Part shown: one piece after another, positions 16,202-24,506 of the stretch
Numbering within the stretch: the stretch's first letter is position 1
Layout: the number at the start of each line of letters is the position of its first letter
Source of the DNA: an uncultured Pelagibacteraceae bacterium
Lineage (GTDB): Bacteria > Pseudomonadota > Alphaproteobacteria > Pelagibacterales > Pelagibacteraceae
DNA: 32,398 bases
Direction of reading: 5' to 3'
Assembly (NCBI GenBank): GCA_902520355.1
Contig: CABYNK010000006.1
Location: forward strand, 1 to 32,398
Made by a program: the position numbers and the translations under genes
Notes under the pieces: generated by a model
Seen by the model: the letters and a program-made list of their open reading frames with translations, nothing else
The model's database searches: none
Told to the model about the DNA's origin: nothing

Positions 16202-17275
16202 ATGAAAGTATGTATATTGGGTGACAACCTTACAAGCCTAGCTTTGGCGAAAGCGTTGGTTAAAAAAGAGATATTTGTTGATTTATTTTGCCAGAAAAAA
16301 ATTAACAAAATAGATAGTACTCGTACGATTGGAATTTCAAAATCAAATGTTGATTATTTTAATAAGAATATATCAAATATTAAAGGAATGCTGTGGCCAA
16401 TTAAAAAAATAAAAATTTTTACAGAAAACTCTAATAATAAAGAAATTTTAAAATTTGAGGATCAAAAAGATAATCTTTTTTCAATCTTGCGAAATCAAAA
16501 AATACTCGATCAACTTACTATTGAACTTAAAAAGAATAAGTTCTTTAGTTTTAAAAAAAATATTAAACCTAATAGTTTGAAAGGTAACTTAATAATTAAT
16601 TGTGACATTACAAATAAAATCACAAAAAAATTTTTCTCAAAAAAATTTGAAAAAAAATACAATAGTATTGCATTCACAACGATTATAGATCATAAAAAAT
16701 TATCATTTAATAATGAAGCGATACAGATTTTTACAAATGACGGCCCAATAGCATTTTTGCCAATATCAAAAGAAAAAACTTCGATCGTTTATTCTGCAAG
16801 AATAAAAGAGAAAAAAACTGAAGTAGAGATTAACAAAATTATCAATAAGTTTAATCCTAAATATAAAATAAAGAAAATTTATAAGATTTCAAAATTTGAA
16901 CTAAAATCAATAAATTTAAGGGAATATTATAAAGATAACATATTAGCTTTTGGTGACTTGTTGCATAAACTTCACCCTTTAGCTGGTCAGGGGTTTAATA
17001 TGTCAATAAGAGATATAAAAGAACTATTAAAAATAATTGATTACAAATTAAAACTTGGTTTACCTATAGATCAAAGTATATGTCTTGAATTTCAAAATAA
17101 TACGAAAAGTAAAAATTTTGTTTTTTCTGAAGGGATCAATTTTATTTACGAATATTTTAATTCTGAAAATAAGATTGGAGATAATTTAATTGATTCGACG
17201 GCCAGATTAATTGGAAGAAATAAAATATTAAATAGATATTTTAAAAATATTGCTGATATAGGTTTACAAAATTAA
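16202..17275 (+). CDS. UbiH/UbiF/Coq6-family FAD-dependent hydroxylase (divergent)
   Basis: 357 residues from ATG 16202. The second FAD-binding motif of the aromatic-ring hydroxylase family is well kept as 'GDLLHKLHPLAGQG' (residues 251-264; family pattern GDxxHxxxPxxGQG), followed by 'FNMSIRDIKEL'. The first motif is degraded: 'ILGDNLTSLALA' replaces GxGxxGxxxA. Family members hydroxylate ubiquinone precursors. Lysine content is very high. The same frame is open to an ATG at 16163 inside ftsK, but that would add a 13-residue stretch with no family match. Its stop lies 1 nt from the convergent LON-domain stop. Confidence 0.78.
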   Translation: MKVCILGDNLTSLALAKALVKKEIFVDLFCQKKINKIDSTRTIGISKSNVDYFNKNISNIKGMLWPIKKIKIFTENSNNKEILKFEDQKDNLFSILRNQKILDQLTIELKKNKFFSFKKNIKPNSLKGNLIINCDITNKITKKFFSKKFEKKYNSIAFTTIIDHKKLSFNNEAIQIFTNDGPIAFLPISKEKTSIVYSARIKEKKTEVEINKIINKFNPKYKIKKIYKISKFELKSINLREYYKDNILAFGDLLHKLHPLAGQGFNMSIRDIKELLKIIDYKLKLGLPIDQSICLEFQNNTKSKNFVFSEGINFIYEYFNSENKIGDNLIDSTARLIGRNKILNRYFKNIADIGLQN

Positions 17276-17276
17276 T

Positions 17277-17918
17277 CTATTGAAGGGTGGTGTTATCAAA
17301 TTGATCGTAAGTATAAGTATTTAAAATTTCTGAAATTTTTGTTTTTCTTAAATCTAAATTTTTGGCTTCTAGCAAAACTTGTTTTTCTTCTAGACTAAAA
17401 GGTGAGGTCATTGCAAGAGCATTAATTGTTTCATCTAAACTTTGTTTTTCTAAAGCTTTCCAATTGATAATGAATCCTCTTCTTTCAAATAAGGTTTTTA
17501 AATCTTTAAAAATAAGTTCTAAATCAGAAAATTTTAAATCTATCTTTTTTTCTGCCAAATCATCTAAATAATTCTCAAAACTTATTTTAAATTCTCTATA
17601 TTTTTTATTTGAATTAATTTCATTTTCTATTTCAAATCTAATTACACCTTTTAGATCTATTAAGTATCTCCCATCATCAGCTTCTTTAAAACTCATAATT
17701 TTGCCTAAACAACCAACTTTATGTAATGAGGGTAATTTTTTATCATTAAAATTCTTTGTTATTTTTGGTTGCACCATACCTATAAACTTGTCAGCTTTCA
17801 TACTATCATTGATCATATCTATATATCTTGGTTCAAAAATGTTTAATGGCACAGTGGTTTTAGGAAAAATTATAAAATTACTAAGTGGAAAAACAGGTAT
17901 AATTTTTGGAAGTTTCAT
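17277..17918 (-). CDS. LON N-terminal substrate-binding domain protein
   Basis: 213-residue stand-alone protein with a Lon N-terminal (LON/PUA-like) domain: 'IPVFPLSNFIIFPKTTVPLNIFEPRYIDMI', 'IGMVQPK', 'VGCLGKIMSFKEADDGRYLIDLKGVIRFEI'. No ATPase or protease domain is present, and the length fits the known LON-only family found in alphaproteobacteria and cyanobacteria. Molecular role unknown; substrate recognition for proteolysis is a guess. It is convergent with the UbiH-like gene and divergent from the first sulfotransferase (52 bp apart). Confidence 0.9.
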   Translation of the reverse strand: MKLPKIIPVFPLSNFIIFPKTTVPLNIFEPRYIDMINDSMKADKFIGMVQPKITKNFNDKKLPSLHKVGCLGKIMSFKEADDGRYLIDLKGVIRFEIENEINSNKKYREFKISFENYLDDLAEKKIDLKFSDLELIFKDLKTLFERRGFIINWKALEKQSLDETINALAMTSPFSLEEKQVLLEAKNLDLRKTKISEILNTYTYDQFDNTTLQ

Positions 17919-17970
17919 AATTTAATTAAATATATATTAATAATATTAAAAATATTTTAAAGATATACAA

Positions 17971-18819
17971 ATGATAATTTGGCTCGCTTCTTATCCAAAA
18001 AATGGAAACACGTGGTTAAGATCATTAATAAGCGCTTATTATTATACAAAAGACGGCGTTTTTTTAGGCGACAATCATTTAAAGAATGTTCAACAATTTC
18101 CTGTTAAAAAATATTTAGAAAATTTTGATTATAATTTGACTATACCAGGAGATACCGCAAAGTTTTGGGTCTCAGCTCAAGAAAAAATTAATGAAGATCG
18201 AAAAATAAGATTTTTTAAAACACATAACGCTTTAGTGAAATTGGGTAATAATGATTTTACAAATCGAGCGAATTCACTTGGAGGAATTTATATAGTAAGA
18301 GATCCTAGAAACGTTCTGGACTCCGTGTCTAGACATTTTCAAATTAGTCATGTTAAAGCTTTAGAGGTAATGCAAGATAAAAAAAACTTTACTTATGACT
18401 TTAAAAAGAAAAAGGATTATAGCGATTATCAATTTATAAGTTCCTGGGAATTAAATTATCAATCTTGGAAAAATAACAACTTATTACCAATAAAATTTTT
18501 AAAATATGAAGATTTATTGTCAGAAACTTTTTTTGTATTTAAAGAGATAATAGAATTTATAGATAAACTAACAGATAACAAAAGTGGATTTATTAGAGAA
18601 AAGGCAAAGAACGCTGTCAAAAGTACATCTTTTGAAAACTTAAAAAAAATAGAGAAAAAAAATGGATTCAGTGAGTCTATCATTTCAAGAGAAGAAAAAA
18701 GAAAAATACCTTTTTTTCATTTGGGACCGAAGAATAACTGGCAAAAGAATTTTGATGATGAATTTATTAAAAAATTAAATAATATTTTTGGTAAAAATTT
18801 AGAAGAGTTAAATTATTAA
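17971..18819 (+). CDS. Sulfotransferase domain protein (first)
   Basis: 282-residue cytosolic-type sulfotransferase. The PAPS 5'-phosphosulfate loop is 'YPKNGNTW' (residues 8-15), the catalytic-region 'FFKTHNAL' has K83 and H85, the 3'-phosphate motif is 'YIVRDPRNVLDS' (107-118), and the C-terminal 'LGPKNNWQKNFD' fits the conserved GxxGxWKxxF region. The family transfers sulfate from PAPS to a hydroxyl or amine; the acceptor cannot be read from sequence. It is convergent with a second, dissimilar sulfotransferase and lies close to tRNA-Gly. Confidence 0.9.
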   Translation: MIIWLASYPKNGNTWLRSLISAYYYTKDGVFLGDNHLKNVQQFPVKKYLENFDYNLTIPGDTAKFWVSAQEKINEDRKIRFFKTHNALVKLGNNDFTNRANSLGGIYIVRDPRNVLDSVSRHFQISHVKALEVMQDKKNFTYDFKKKKDYSDYQFISSWELNYQSWKNNNLLPIKFLKYEDLLSETFFVFKEIIEFIDKLTDNKSGFIREKAKNAVKSTSFENLKKIEKKNGFSESIISREEKRKIPFFHLGPKNNWQKNFDDEFIKKLNNIFGKNLEELNY

Positions 18820-18869
18820 CTTTTGAGGAAATTATCCTGAAATAACTAATTTATTATTTAAATATTTTG

Positions 18870-18891
18870 TTACAATAGTCAATCATTGTAA
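18870..18891. terminator. Weak hairpin between convergent sulfotransferase genes
   Basis: TTACAAT (18870-18876) and ATTGTAA (18885-18891) form a 7-bp stem with an 8-nt loop in the 82-bp gap between two convergent stops. The stem is AT-rich and T-runs beyond it are poor on both strands. It may act as a weak two-way terminator. Confidence 0.3.
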
Positions 18892-18901
18892 TTAAACTCT
18901 T

Positions 18902-19678
18902 TTAAAATTTATATTCAGATATAAAGTCTTTAAATTCAAAATTAAGTATTTCAATTTCTTTTGATGAAAATGATTTCTTCCAATCTCCTGAATTGCGATT
19001 TGAAATATGATTAGTTTGAAAACCTGTTTTAGTATCAAAAGATCTATAATTATCCTTGGAAAAATACACTATACTTGAATCATCTATATCCTCTTTATTT
19101 TGAATTTTATAAATTAAATTTTCATCATTATTCTTTATTAAATTTCTGATTTTTTTTTTGTTAAATTTTAAAGATATCTCTTTGGCATTTTTATAACTAA
19201 TTTCATAACCAATAAAATTTGCGATTTCCAAAACTGTTTCAATTGATTTATTTTCAATATTTTCATATTTAAAAAATTTTACATAATCTTTATTATAGGT
19301 TTTATAAATTTTCTCATACTGTAATAAGTCTTTCGCAGCCTTCAAAGCTGTATTAAAATCTGTTTTCATAAATTCTTTAAATGAAATACAAACATCCCTA
19401 GGATCTCTAATTGTAGTTAAAATCTTTGATCTTGGTAGATTAGGATTTAAAATTCTATGAATTTTAAAAACATATTTATTTGAATTATTTTGATCAATAA
19501 GACTTTGCTTTTCAAATATTTCAAAAAATTCTAGGCTACTTTTTGGTATTTTTGTCGGAAGAACATTTATTCTAGAGAACTTTAAAATTTCTCTTGTTAC
19601 GTTATAAAGCCACATCGAACCTGTTCTTGGTGTTGTTGATATCCAAAATGAATTTATATTCATTATTATTTTTATCAT
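18902..19678 (-). CDS. Sulfotransferase domain protein (second)
   Basis: 258 residues, different from the first sulfotransferase beyond the motifs. The phosphosulfate loop is 'TPRTGSMWL', the central motif 'YVFKIHRIL' has the expected K and H, the 3'-phosphate motif is 'TIRDPRDVCISFKEF', and the C-terminal 'NRNSGDWKKSF' matches the GxWK region well. The start at 19678 (MIKIIM) could be replaced by the ATG at 19663 (MNINSFW), which gives a tighter fit to the domain start. Acceptor unknown. It reads toward the first sulfotransferase; its 5' end faces the tRNA-Gly upstream region. Confidence 0.86.
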   Translation of the reverse strand: MIKIIMNINSFWISTTPRTGSMWLYNVTREILKFSRINVLPTKIPKSSLEFFEIFEKQSLIDQNNSNKYVFKIHRILNPNLPRSKILTTIRDPRDVCISFKEFMKTDFNTALKAAKDLLQYEKIYKTYNKDYVKFFKYENIENKSIETVLEIANFIGYEISYKNAKEISLKFNKKKIRNLIKNNDENLIYKIQNKEDIDDSSIVYFSKDNYRSFDTKTGFQTNHISNRNSGDWKKSFSSKEIEILNFEFKDFISEYKF

Positions 19679-19726
19679 AATCGTTAAGGTCAGTCGATGA
19701 ACGTTTTTTAATAGAATATTTTCAAC

Positions 19727-19744
19727 ACACTTGTGACACTTGTG
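19727..19744. repeat. Tandem 9-bp repeat upstream of tRNA-Gly
   Basis: ACACTTGTG occurs twice head to tail (19727-19735 and 19736-19744); each unit contains the palindrome CACTTGTG. It lies in the largest gap of the window (19679-19813), between the start of the second sulfotransferase and the tRNA. Possible operator or promoter-related site. I see no gene in this gap. Confidence 0.5.
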
Positions 19745-19813
19745 GAAATATATTTTATTAAAATAGATACTTGCTTAATTTTAAAAAAGCTATTATTTTT
19801 AAAAAATTGAATT

Positions 19814-19888
19814 GCGGGTATAGCTCAGTGGTAGAGCGTCTCGTTGCCAACGAGAAGGTCGAGGGTTCGACCCCCTTTGCCCGCTCCA
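19814..19888 (+). tRNA. tRNA-Gly (anticodon GCC)
   Basis: Full cloverleaf: acceptor stem GCGGGTA paired with TGCCCGC (one T-G wobble), D-arm 'AGCTCAGTGGTAGAGC', anticodon arm with GCC at 19846-19848 in the loop 'TTGCCAA', T-arm 'GGGTTCGACCCC', discriminator T and an encoded CCA (19886-19888). A PCD gene starts 7 nt after the CCA, so the tRNA is probably the first part of a longer transcript. Confidence 0.98.
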
Positions 19889-19895
19889 TAAAATT

Positions 19896-20240
19896 ATGAA
19901 TGATTTATTAGAAAAAAAATGTGTACCTTGTGAGGGTGGGGTTAAAGCTTTTGATATTTCTGAAATTCATAAATATCAAAAAAAAGTAGATGGTTGGGAA
20001 ATAGTTCAAAGAGATCAAAAAGTTTATTTCTTGGAAAAAAAATTTGAATTTAAAAATTTTTTAGAAAGTCAAAAATTTGTAAATGCGGTAGGAAAAGTCT
20101 CAGAGGAAGAAGGTCACCATCCAGATATTATGTTCGGATGGGGATATGCTAAGATTAATATTACAACTCATGCAATAGAGGGTTTATCTGAGAACGATTT
20201 TATATTAGCCGCTAAGATTGATAAGATAATTAATGTCTAA
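19896..20240 (+). CDS. phhB: Pterin-4-alpha-carbinolamine dehydratase
   Basis: 114-residue PCD/DCoH-fold protein. The active-site pattern is 'SEEEGHHPDIMFGWGYAKINITTH', with the two neighbouring His residues and a later His, and the N-terminal 'KYQKKVDGWEI' is standard. PCD dehydrates 4a-hydroxytetrahydropterin, normally after phenylalanine hydroxylase, but no phhA is next to it. An N-terminal 'KKCVPCEGG' with two Cys is a common family feature. The start lies 7 nt after tRNA-Gly without a Shine-Dalgarno sequence. The 3' end overlaps the convergent purH by 11 bp. Confidence 0.92.
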   Translation: MNDLLEKKCVPCEGGVKAFDISEIHKYQKKVDGWEIVQRDQKVYFLEKKFEFKNFLESQKFVNAVGKVSEEEGHHPDIMFGWGYAKINITTHAIEGLSENDFILAAKIDKIINV

Positions 20241-21765
20241 AATGACGGGTTTTTGAAAAAACTAAAACAGTATTTGTCTCGTTTGCAAATTTTATTATTT
20301 CCTTATCTCTTATCGATCCAGCCGGCTGAACTATTGCACTAGCTCCTGACTGAACTAATTTTTCTATCCCATCTACAAATGGAAAAAATGCATCTGAAGC
20401 AGCTACAATTTCATCTTTAATTTTTGAAAACTTGCTCATTTTATTTATTGCAGTTTCACAACTGTCGATTCTACTAGGCTGTCCTGAACCAATACCGATT
20501 GTAGACTTGTTACAAGCAAGAACGATAGCATTAGACTTCGTGTAACGACAAACATTAAATGCAAACATTAAATTATCAAGCTGTGATCTGCTAGGTTTTC
20601 TTTTTGAAACAATTCTAAAATCTTTCTTTGAAAAAATCTTTTTATCCTCTGATTGTATAAGTGAAAAATTATCTATAGAGTTAAATTTCCAAACTTCATC
20701 GAAAGAAATTTTTGATGAGTCTACAAGCCTTAGATTTTTTTTTAATCTTAATATTTTAAGAGCTTTTTTATCAAAACCATTTGCTATAACTACCTCAAGA
20801 AAAATTTTATTTAACTTTGATGCAATTTTTTGAGTAATCTTATAGTTACACGAAACAATACCACCAAATGCACTGATCGGATCAGACCCTAGTGCCGATT
20901 CATAACTATCTAAATTATTTTTTAAAGCTGAGACCCCACATGGATTTCCGTGTTTAACAATAACTGTACCAGCATTTTTTGGTAGTGATTTTGAAATTGT
21001 GAGTGCAGCAAAAATATCACTATAATTATTATAACTTAAAGTTTTTCCATGTATTTGCTCTAATTTATTTTTTATATTTTGAGAATAAAGAGCACCCATT
21101 TGGTGAGGATTTTCTCCATACCTGAGATTTTCTACTAAATTAGTGTAAATAATTTTTCTTTTAGGGAAGTTGATATTGTTAAATTTATTAAAATAGTTTG
21201 AAATTACAGCATCGTAATAGGCAGTCTCACTAAACGCTAATCTAGACATTTTTTCTCTAAATTTTAAAGAGGTACTACCTTTATTTTTTTTTAATTCATT
21301 TATGAGCTCTGAATAGTGATCGACTGATGTTATTACGGTCACATCATTATAGTTTTTTGCGGCAGCTCTTACCATAGTTGGCCCCCCAATATCAATATTC
21401 TCTATGATTTTTGAGTGGTTTTTTGTTTGTTTTATTGTTTTTTCAAATGGATAAAAATTTACTACTACTAAATCAATATTTTCAAAATTATTCTTTCTAA
21501 TATCAATAGAGTGAGATTTTTTGTTTCTTTTGTTTAAAATTCCGGCATGTATTTTTGGATGTAAAGTTTTCACTCTTCCGTTAAGTATTTCTTTGAATTT
21601 TGTAAAATCTGAAACATCTAAACATTTGAATTTTAATTTTCTAATTGCTTTAAATGTTCCACCAGAGCTAATTATTTTGACATTATTTCTTCTTAATTCT
21701 TGCAATAAAGATTTTAGATTAGATTTATCAGATAATGATATCAAAGCTGATCTAATTTTTCTCAT
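20230..21765 (-). CDS. purH: Bifunctional AICAR formyltransferase / IMP cyclohydrolase
   Basis: Last two steps of IMP synthesis. 511 residues. The N-terminal MGS-like cyclohydrolase domain (about 1-190) has 'ALISLSDKS', 'IISSGGTFKAI', 'GRVKTLHPKIHAGIL' and 'NIDIGGPTMVRAAAKN'. The formyltransferase domain has the catalytic Lys271-His272 pair in 'VKHGNPCGVS', 'SDPISAFGGIVS', and the closing 'SDAFFPFVDGIEKLVQSGASAIVQPAGSIRD'. AICAR from the HisH/HisF reaction feeds it. The start codon shares one base with the stop of the upstream heparinase-like gene, so they are co-transcribed. Confidence 0.97.
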   Translation of the reverse strand: MRKIRSALISLSDKSNLKSLLQELRRNNVKIISSGGTFKAIRKLKFKCLDVSDFTKFKEILNGRVKTLHPKIHAGILNKRNKKSHSIDIRKNNFENIDLVVVNFYPFEKTIKQTKNHSKIIENIDIGGPTMVRAAAKNYNDVTVITSVDHYSELINELKKNKGSTSLKFREKMSRLAFSETAYYDAVISNYFNKFNNINFPKRKIIYTNLVENLRYGENPHQMGALYSQNIKNKLEQIHGKTLSYNNYSDIFAALTISKSLPKNAGTVIVKHGNPCGVSALKNNLDSYESALGSDPISAFGGIVSCNYKITQKIASKLNKIFLEVVIANGFDKKALKILRLKKNLRLVDSSKISFDEVWKFNSIDNFSLIQSEDKKIFSKKDFRIVSKRKPSRSQLDNLMFAFNVCRYTKSNAIVLACNKSTIGIGSGQPSRIDSCETAINKMSKFSKIKDEIVAASDAFFPFVDGIEKLVQSGASAIVQPAGSIRDKEIIKFANETNTVLVFSKTRHFRH

Positions 21766-23390
21766 TATATTTTTTTAATTTCCCATTTAATGTTTTCTTC
21801 ATTATCATTTAATATTCCAGATACAAAAATATTTTGATTTTCAACATACAAATTTTTAATACCGAAGTATAAGCCATTATCAATATTAATTTCATAATTA
21901 TCACAAGTAAACTTCCACCCTTCATCTTCTAATTCTATTAAAATAGATTTATTATCTTGAGTTTTCATTAATTTTGTATTTGGTTCCAAATGAAAACGAA
22001 TATCAAATTTGTAATTATGATTATTCTTTTTTTTAATAATTTTATCATTTCCGATAAACTTCATTTGCTCAGGATAAAATTCAATATTTCTCTCGTGAAT
22101 TGATTTAAATCTCTTAAGATATCCATCATGAGCAGCATTAATTTTCCAAAAATTTTTCTCATAAACAGCATCTTTTTGAGTAATTTTTAAACCTGTTTTC
22201 AAAATTAATGCGTCTTTTTTTTTCACAAAACTACATGAGGAATTATCATCAATTATTAATGTGCTGTGTGCTGCTGAAGACTTTGATATTTCATTAAGCT
22301 TTTGATTGCTTTTTTTGTAATAACCACAATTGGTTATAAGTTTTTTTCCATTTGAAATTATTTCAAATGAAAGTGCACCAGATTGATAATCCTGTGAGTA
22401 ACTTGAATTTGGTGAAGATCCTATATCCATTGCAAGACAAATCTTTTTATTTTTTAAAATTATATATCCACCATAATCTTTGTTTTCATTTTTGAATTTA
22501 TAACTGAGTCTTTTTAAATAATTATCAAAATCTTTAGTATTAGATCTATTGTTTCCATTAAATAAAAGATCTACCTCTATATTTTGTCTTATGAAAGCAT
22601 AACCTTGTCCAAAGTAATAAACATTTTCTTCAATATGTTCTGGAACTTCAATTTGAGCTTCTTTAAACCATTCCCTAATAAGAATGAAATACTTTAAGAA
22701 AAATATTAATTGTTTTATATTACGTGAGTTTGTAAAACCTTGATTATCAATTGAAGAATTGGTAATTTTTTTTAAATAACTTAATCCAATATCTAAATAA
22801 TTTTTCTCAATTTTATAACATAGCCCAGCCAAAATTATGGCTGAGCAACCAATTATTTTATTTTCTAAATCTTTAGAGTTTTTTATTTCGTTTAATAAAT
22901 GATTTGTTTGCTTTTGAATCATTTCATCAAAAATTGACCTATATTCTTTGTCATTATCGTCATAAGTAAGTTGGTGATTAGATAGACATGAAATAATACG
23001 TTTAGCAGTCATATCAAATTCCCAACTTTCTTTTTTAAAATGATAGTTATTGGATATCCAGTTAGTAATAACTTTTTTCACAGAATCCTTAGAAGATTTC
23101 AAGTCAAGGCTAAATAACCAAAAAAAATTATTCAATTTTTCAAAATCTTTAGTTTCAATTTGATTATTCCAAACCGTCTCAAATTCAAAATCTTCAATTT
23201 TATATTTTTTATTTTGGTATTTGATTATCGATGAAAGTAAGTGGGGACTTGGTTTGTATATGAACTCATTATCAAAAGTTTTAGAGATTTTTTTTTCGTA
23301 TAAACTTGAATTTTGGTAAATAACTTTGTATTTTTTTTTAATTGTTTCTGCAAACTCATTTAAGGTTTCAAAAAATCCATTCAACAGCAT
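21765..23390 (-). CDS. Heparinase II/III family protein
   Basis: 541 residues: an alpha-helical N-terminal part (to about 290) with 'WISNNYHFKKESWEFDMTAKRIISCL', then a beta-rich heparinase II/III-like domain containing 'CLAMDIGSSPNSSY', 'GALSFEIISNGKKLITNCGY', 'AAHSTLIIDDNSS' and 'AAHDGYLKRFKSIHER'. No signal peptide is visible. Characterised relatives are polysaccharide lyases, but this branch sits between rpe and purH in many alphaproteobacteria, and its substrate is unknown there. It ends 1 base into purH and begins 1 nt after the rpe stop. Confidence 0.85.
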   Translation of the reverse strand: MLLNGFFETLNEFAETIKKKYKVIYQNSSLYEKKISKTFDNEFIYKPSPHLLSSIIKYQNKKYKIEDFEFETVWNNQIETKDFEKLNNFFWLFSLDLKSSKDSVKKVITNWISNNYHFKKESWEFDMTAKRIISCLSNHQLTYDDNDKEYRSIFDEMIQKQTNHLLNEIKNSKDLENKIIGCSAIILAGLCYKIEKNYLDIGLSYLKKITNSSIDNQGFTNSRNIKQLIFFLKYFILIREWFKEAQIEVPEHIEENVYYFGQGYAFIRQNIEVDLLFNGNNRSNTKDFDNYLKRLSYKFKNENKDYGGYIILKNKKICLAMDIGSSPNSSYSQDYQSGALSFEIISNGKKLITNCGYYKKSNQKLNEISKSSAAHSTLIIDDNSSCSFVKKKDALILKTGLKITQKDAVYEKNFWKINAAHDGYLKRFKSIHERNIEFYPEQMKFIGNDKIIKKKNNHNYKFDIRFHLEPNTKLMKTQDNKSILIELEDEGWKFTCDNYEINIDNGLYFGIKNLYVENQNIFVSGILNDNEENIKWEIKKI

Positions 23391-23391
23391 T

Positions 23392-24051
23392 CTACACTTC
23401 TTTAAGTGTTTCTATGTTTTTTTTAATGTTTCCATTATTTTCTTTAAATATTGTAGTTCCCGATACAAGAATATTTGCACCTGCATTTATAACATCTTTT
23501 GAATTTGAAAAATTTATTCCACCATCCACTTCAATATCATATTTATAATTTTTATCGTCTTTAATTTTTTTTAATAATTCAATTTTTTTTATAACGTCAG
23601 GAATAAATTTTTGACCCCCAAAACCTGGATATACACTCATAACTAAAATCAAATCTACATTTTTTAGTTCATTTTCAATTATTTTGACCTCTGTATTTGG
23701 ATTTAAAGAAATACCAACCTTTTTTTTAAAACTTTTAATATGTTTAACTGACTCTGCTAAATTATCAGTAGCCTCAGGGTGAATAGTAATTATATCAGCT
23801 CCTGCATCTGCAAAATCTTTTATATATTTATGGACAGGTGAAATCATCAAATGCACGTCAAATGTTAGTTCTGAATATTTTCTGAGTGTTTTAATTACTG
23901 GAGGCCCAATAGTTAAATTAGGAACGAAGTGACCATCCATCACGTCTACATGTATCATATCTGCTCCCGCATCCTCGAGTCTCTTAATCTCATTACCTAA
24001 TTGACTAAAGTCAGCAGATAATATTGAAGGGGAAATTTGTATTTTTTTCAT
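23392..24051 (-). CDS. rpe: Ribulose-phosphate 3-epimerase
   Basis: Interconverts ribulose 5-phosphate and xylulose 5-phosphate in the pentose phosphate pathway. TIM barrel of 219 residues with all family blocks: 'SPSILSADFSQLG', 'HVDVMDGHFVPNLTIGP', 'FDVHLMI', 'VMSVYPGFGGQKF' and 'IEVDGGIN'. The metal ligands (the His and Asp of HVDVMD, the His of FDVHLM, the Asp of EVDGG) are all kept. It lies at the head of the rpe-heparinase-purH operon. Confidence 0.97.
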   Translation of the reverse strand: MKKIQISPSILSADFSQLGNEIKRLEDAGADMIHVDVMDGHFVPNLTIGPPVIKTLRKYSELTFDVHLMISPVHKYIKDFADAGADIITIHPEATDNLAESVKHIKSFKKKVGISLNPNTEVKIIENELKNVDLILVMSVYPGFGGQKFIPDVIKKIELLKKIKDDKNYKYDIEVDGGINFSNSKDVINAGANILVSGTTIFKENNGNIKKNIETLKEV

Positions 24052-24091
24052 AGACTATTAAATTAACTAGTACCAAATTTTAAAATTTAAT

Positions 24092-24436
24092 TTAATTAAA
24101 AAATTGATAAATTTGTCTTGAAATCTCACTTTCTAATGGAAATGATAGCATACCCATTACTGAATACCCCAGAACCCAAGGCATAAAGTAAAATCTTATC
24201 ATGAAAAAAAACCAAGCAACGTAAAGAGGCACAATTGGTTGTATTATAAAAGATGGCGTTATAGGTTTAAATAATTTAATCAAGGGATTAGTAAATTTCA
24301 CAAAGACTTTCATGAAAAAAAATTGAGAATCCTCTCTTTGAAAAATATTCATCGCAACTCTCCCAATCAAAGTCCACATGATTACCCCAAGAATATAGTC
24401 AATAATATATACCAAAGGATGGAAGTTAGCCGACAT
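24092..24436 (-). CDS. YggT-like integral membrane protein
   Basis: 114 residues with hydrophobic segments at about 8-25 and 65-95 and a central 'KFTNPLIKLFKPITPSFI', which resembles the YggT signature (TDPLLxPxRxxxP). Short amphipathic C-terminus. Function of the family is unknown. It may be part of the rpe operon (40-bp gap), and lies just downstream of the symporter terminator, which isolates it from that operon. The family call is moderate because the second half differs from standard YggT proteins. Confidence 0.6.
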   Translation of the reverse strand: MSANFHPLVYIIDYILGVIMWTLIGRVAMNIFQREDSQFFFMKVFVKFTNPLIKLFKPITPSFIIQPIVPLYVAWFFFMIRFYFMPWVLGYSVMGMLSFPLESEISRQIYQFFN

Positions 24437-24470
24437 GTAGAAATTTATATTGGAAAAAGATCGAAATTAA

Positions 24471-24494
24471 AAGGGGCGAAATTAATCGCCCCTT
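24471..24494 (-). terminator. Rho-independent terminator of the symporter operon
   Basis: AAGGGGCGA (24471-24479) pairs perfectly with TCGCCCCTT (24486-24494) around a 6-nt loop. Read on the minus strand the stem is followed by TTTTAATTT, which is the expected U-rich tail. It lies 12 nt beyond the stop of the symporter large subunit. It is the only convincing intrinsic terminator in this window. Confidence 0.88.
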
Positions 24495-24506
24495 AAATAA
24501 GATTAT

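Noticed and set aside
19715-19760. Cluster of DnaA boxes or an origin of replication
   Set aside because: TTTTCAACA and the reverse of ATTTCCACA each differ from the DnaA box by one base. The region is short, and no origin-linked genes are near.
17971-23390. Two sulfotransferases and a heparinase-like gene as a sulfated polysaccharide locus
   Set aside because: The heparinase-like gene lies between rpe and purH, an arrangement common in alphaproteobacteria, and has no signal peptide. A tRNA, phhB and purH separate it from the sulfotransferases. No transporter or sulfatase is present.
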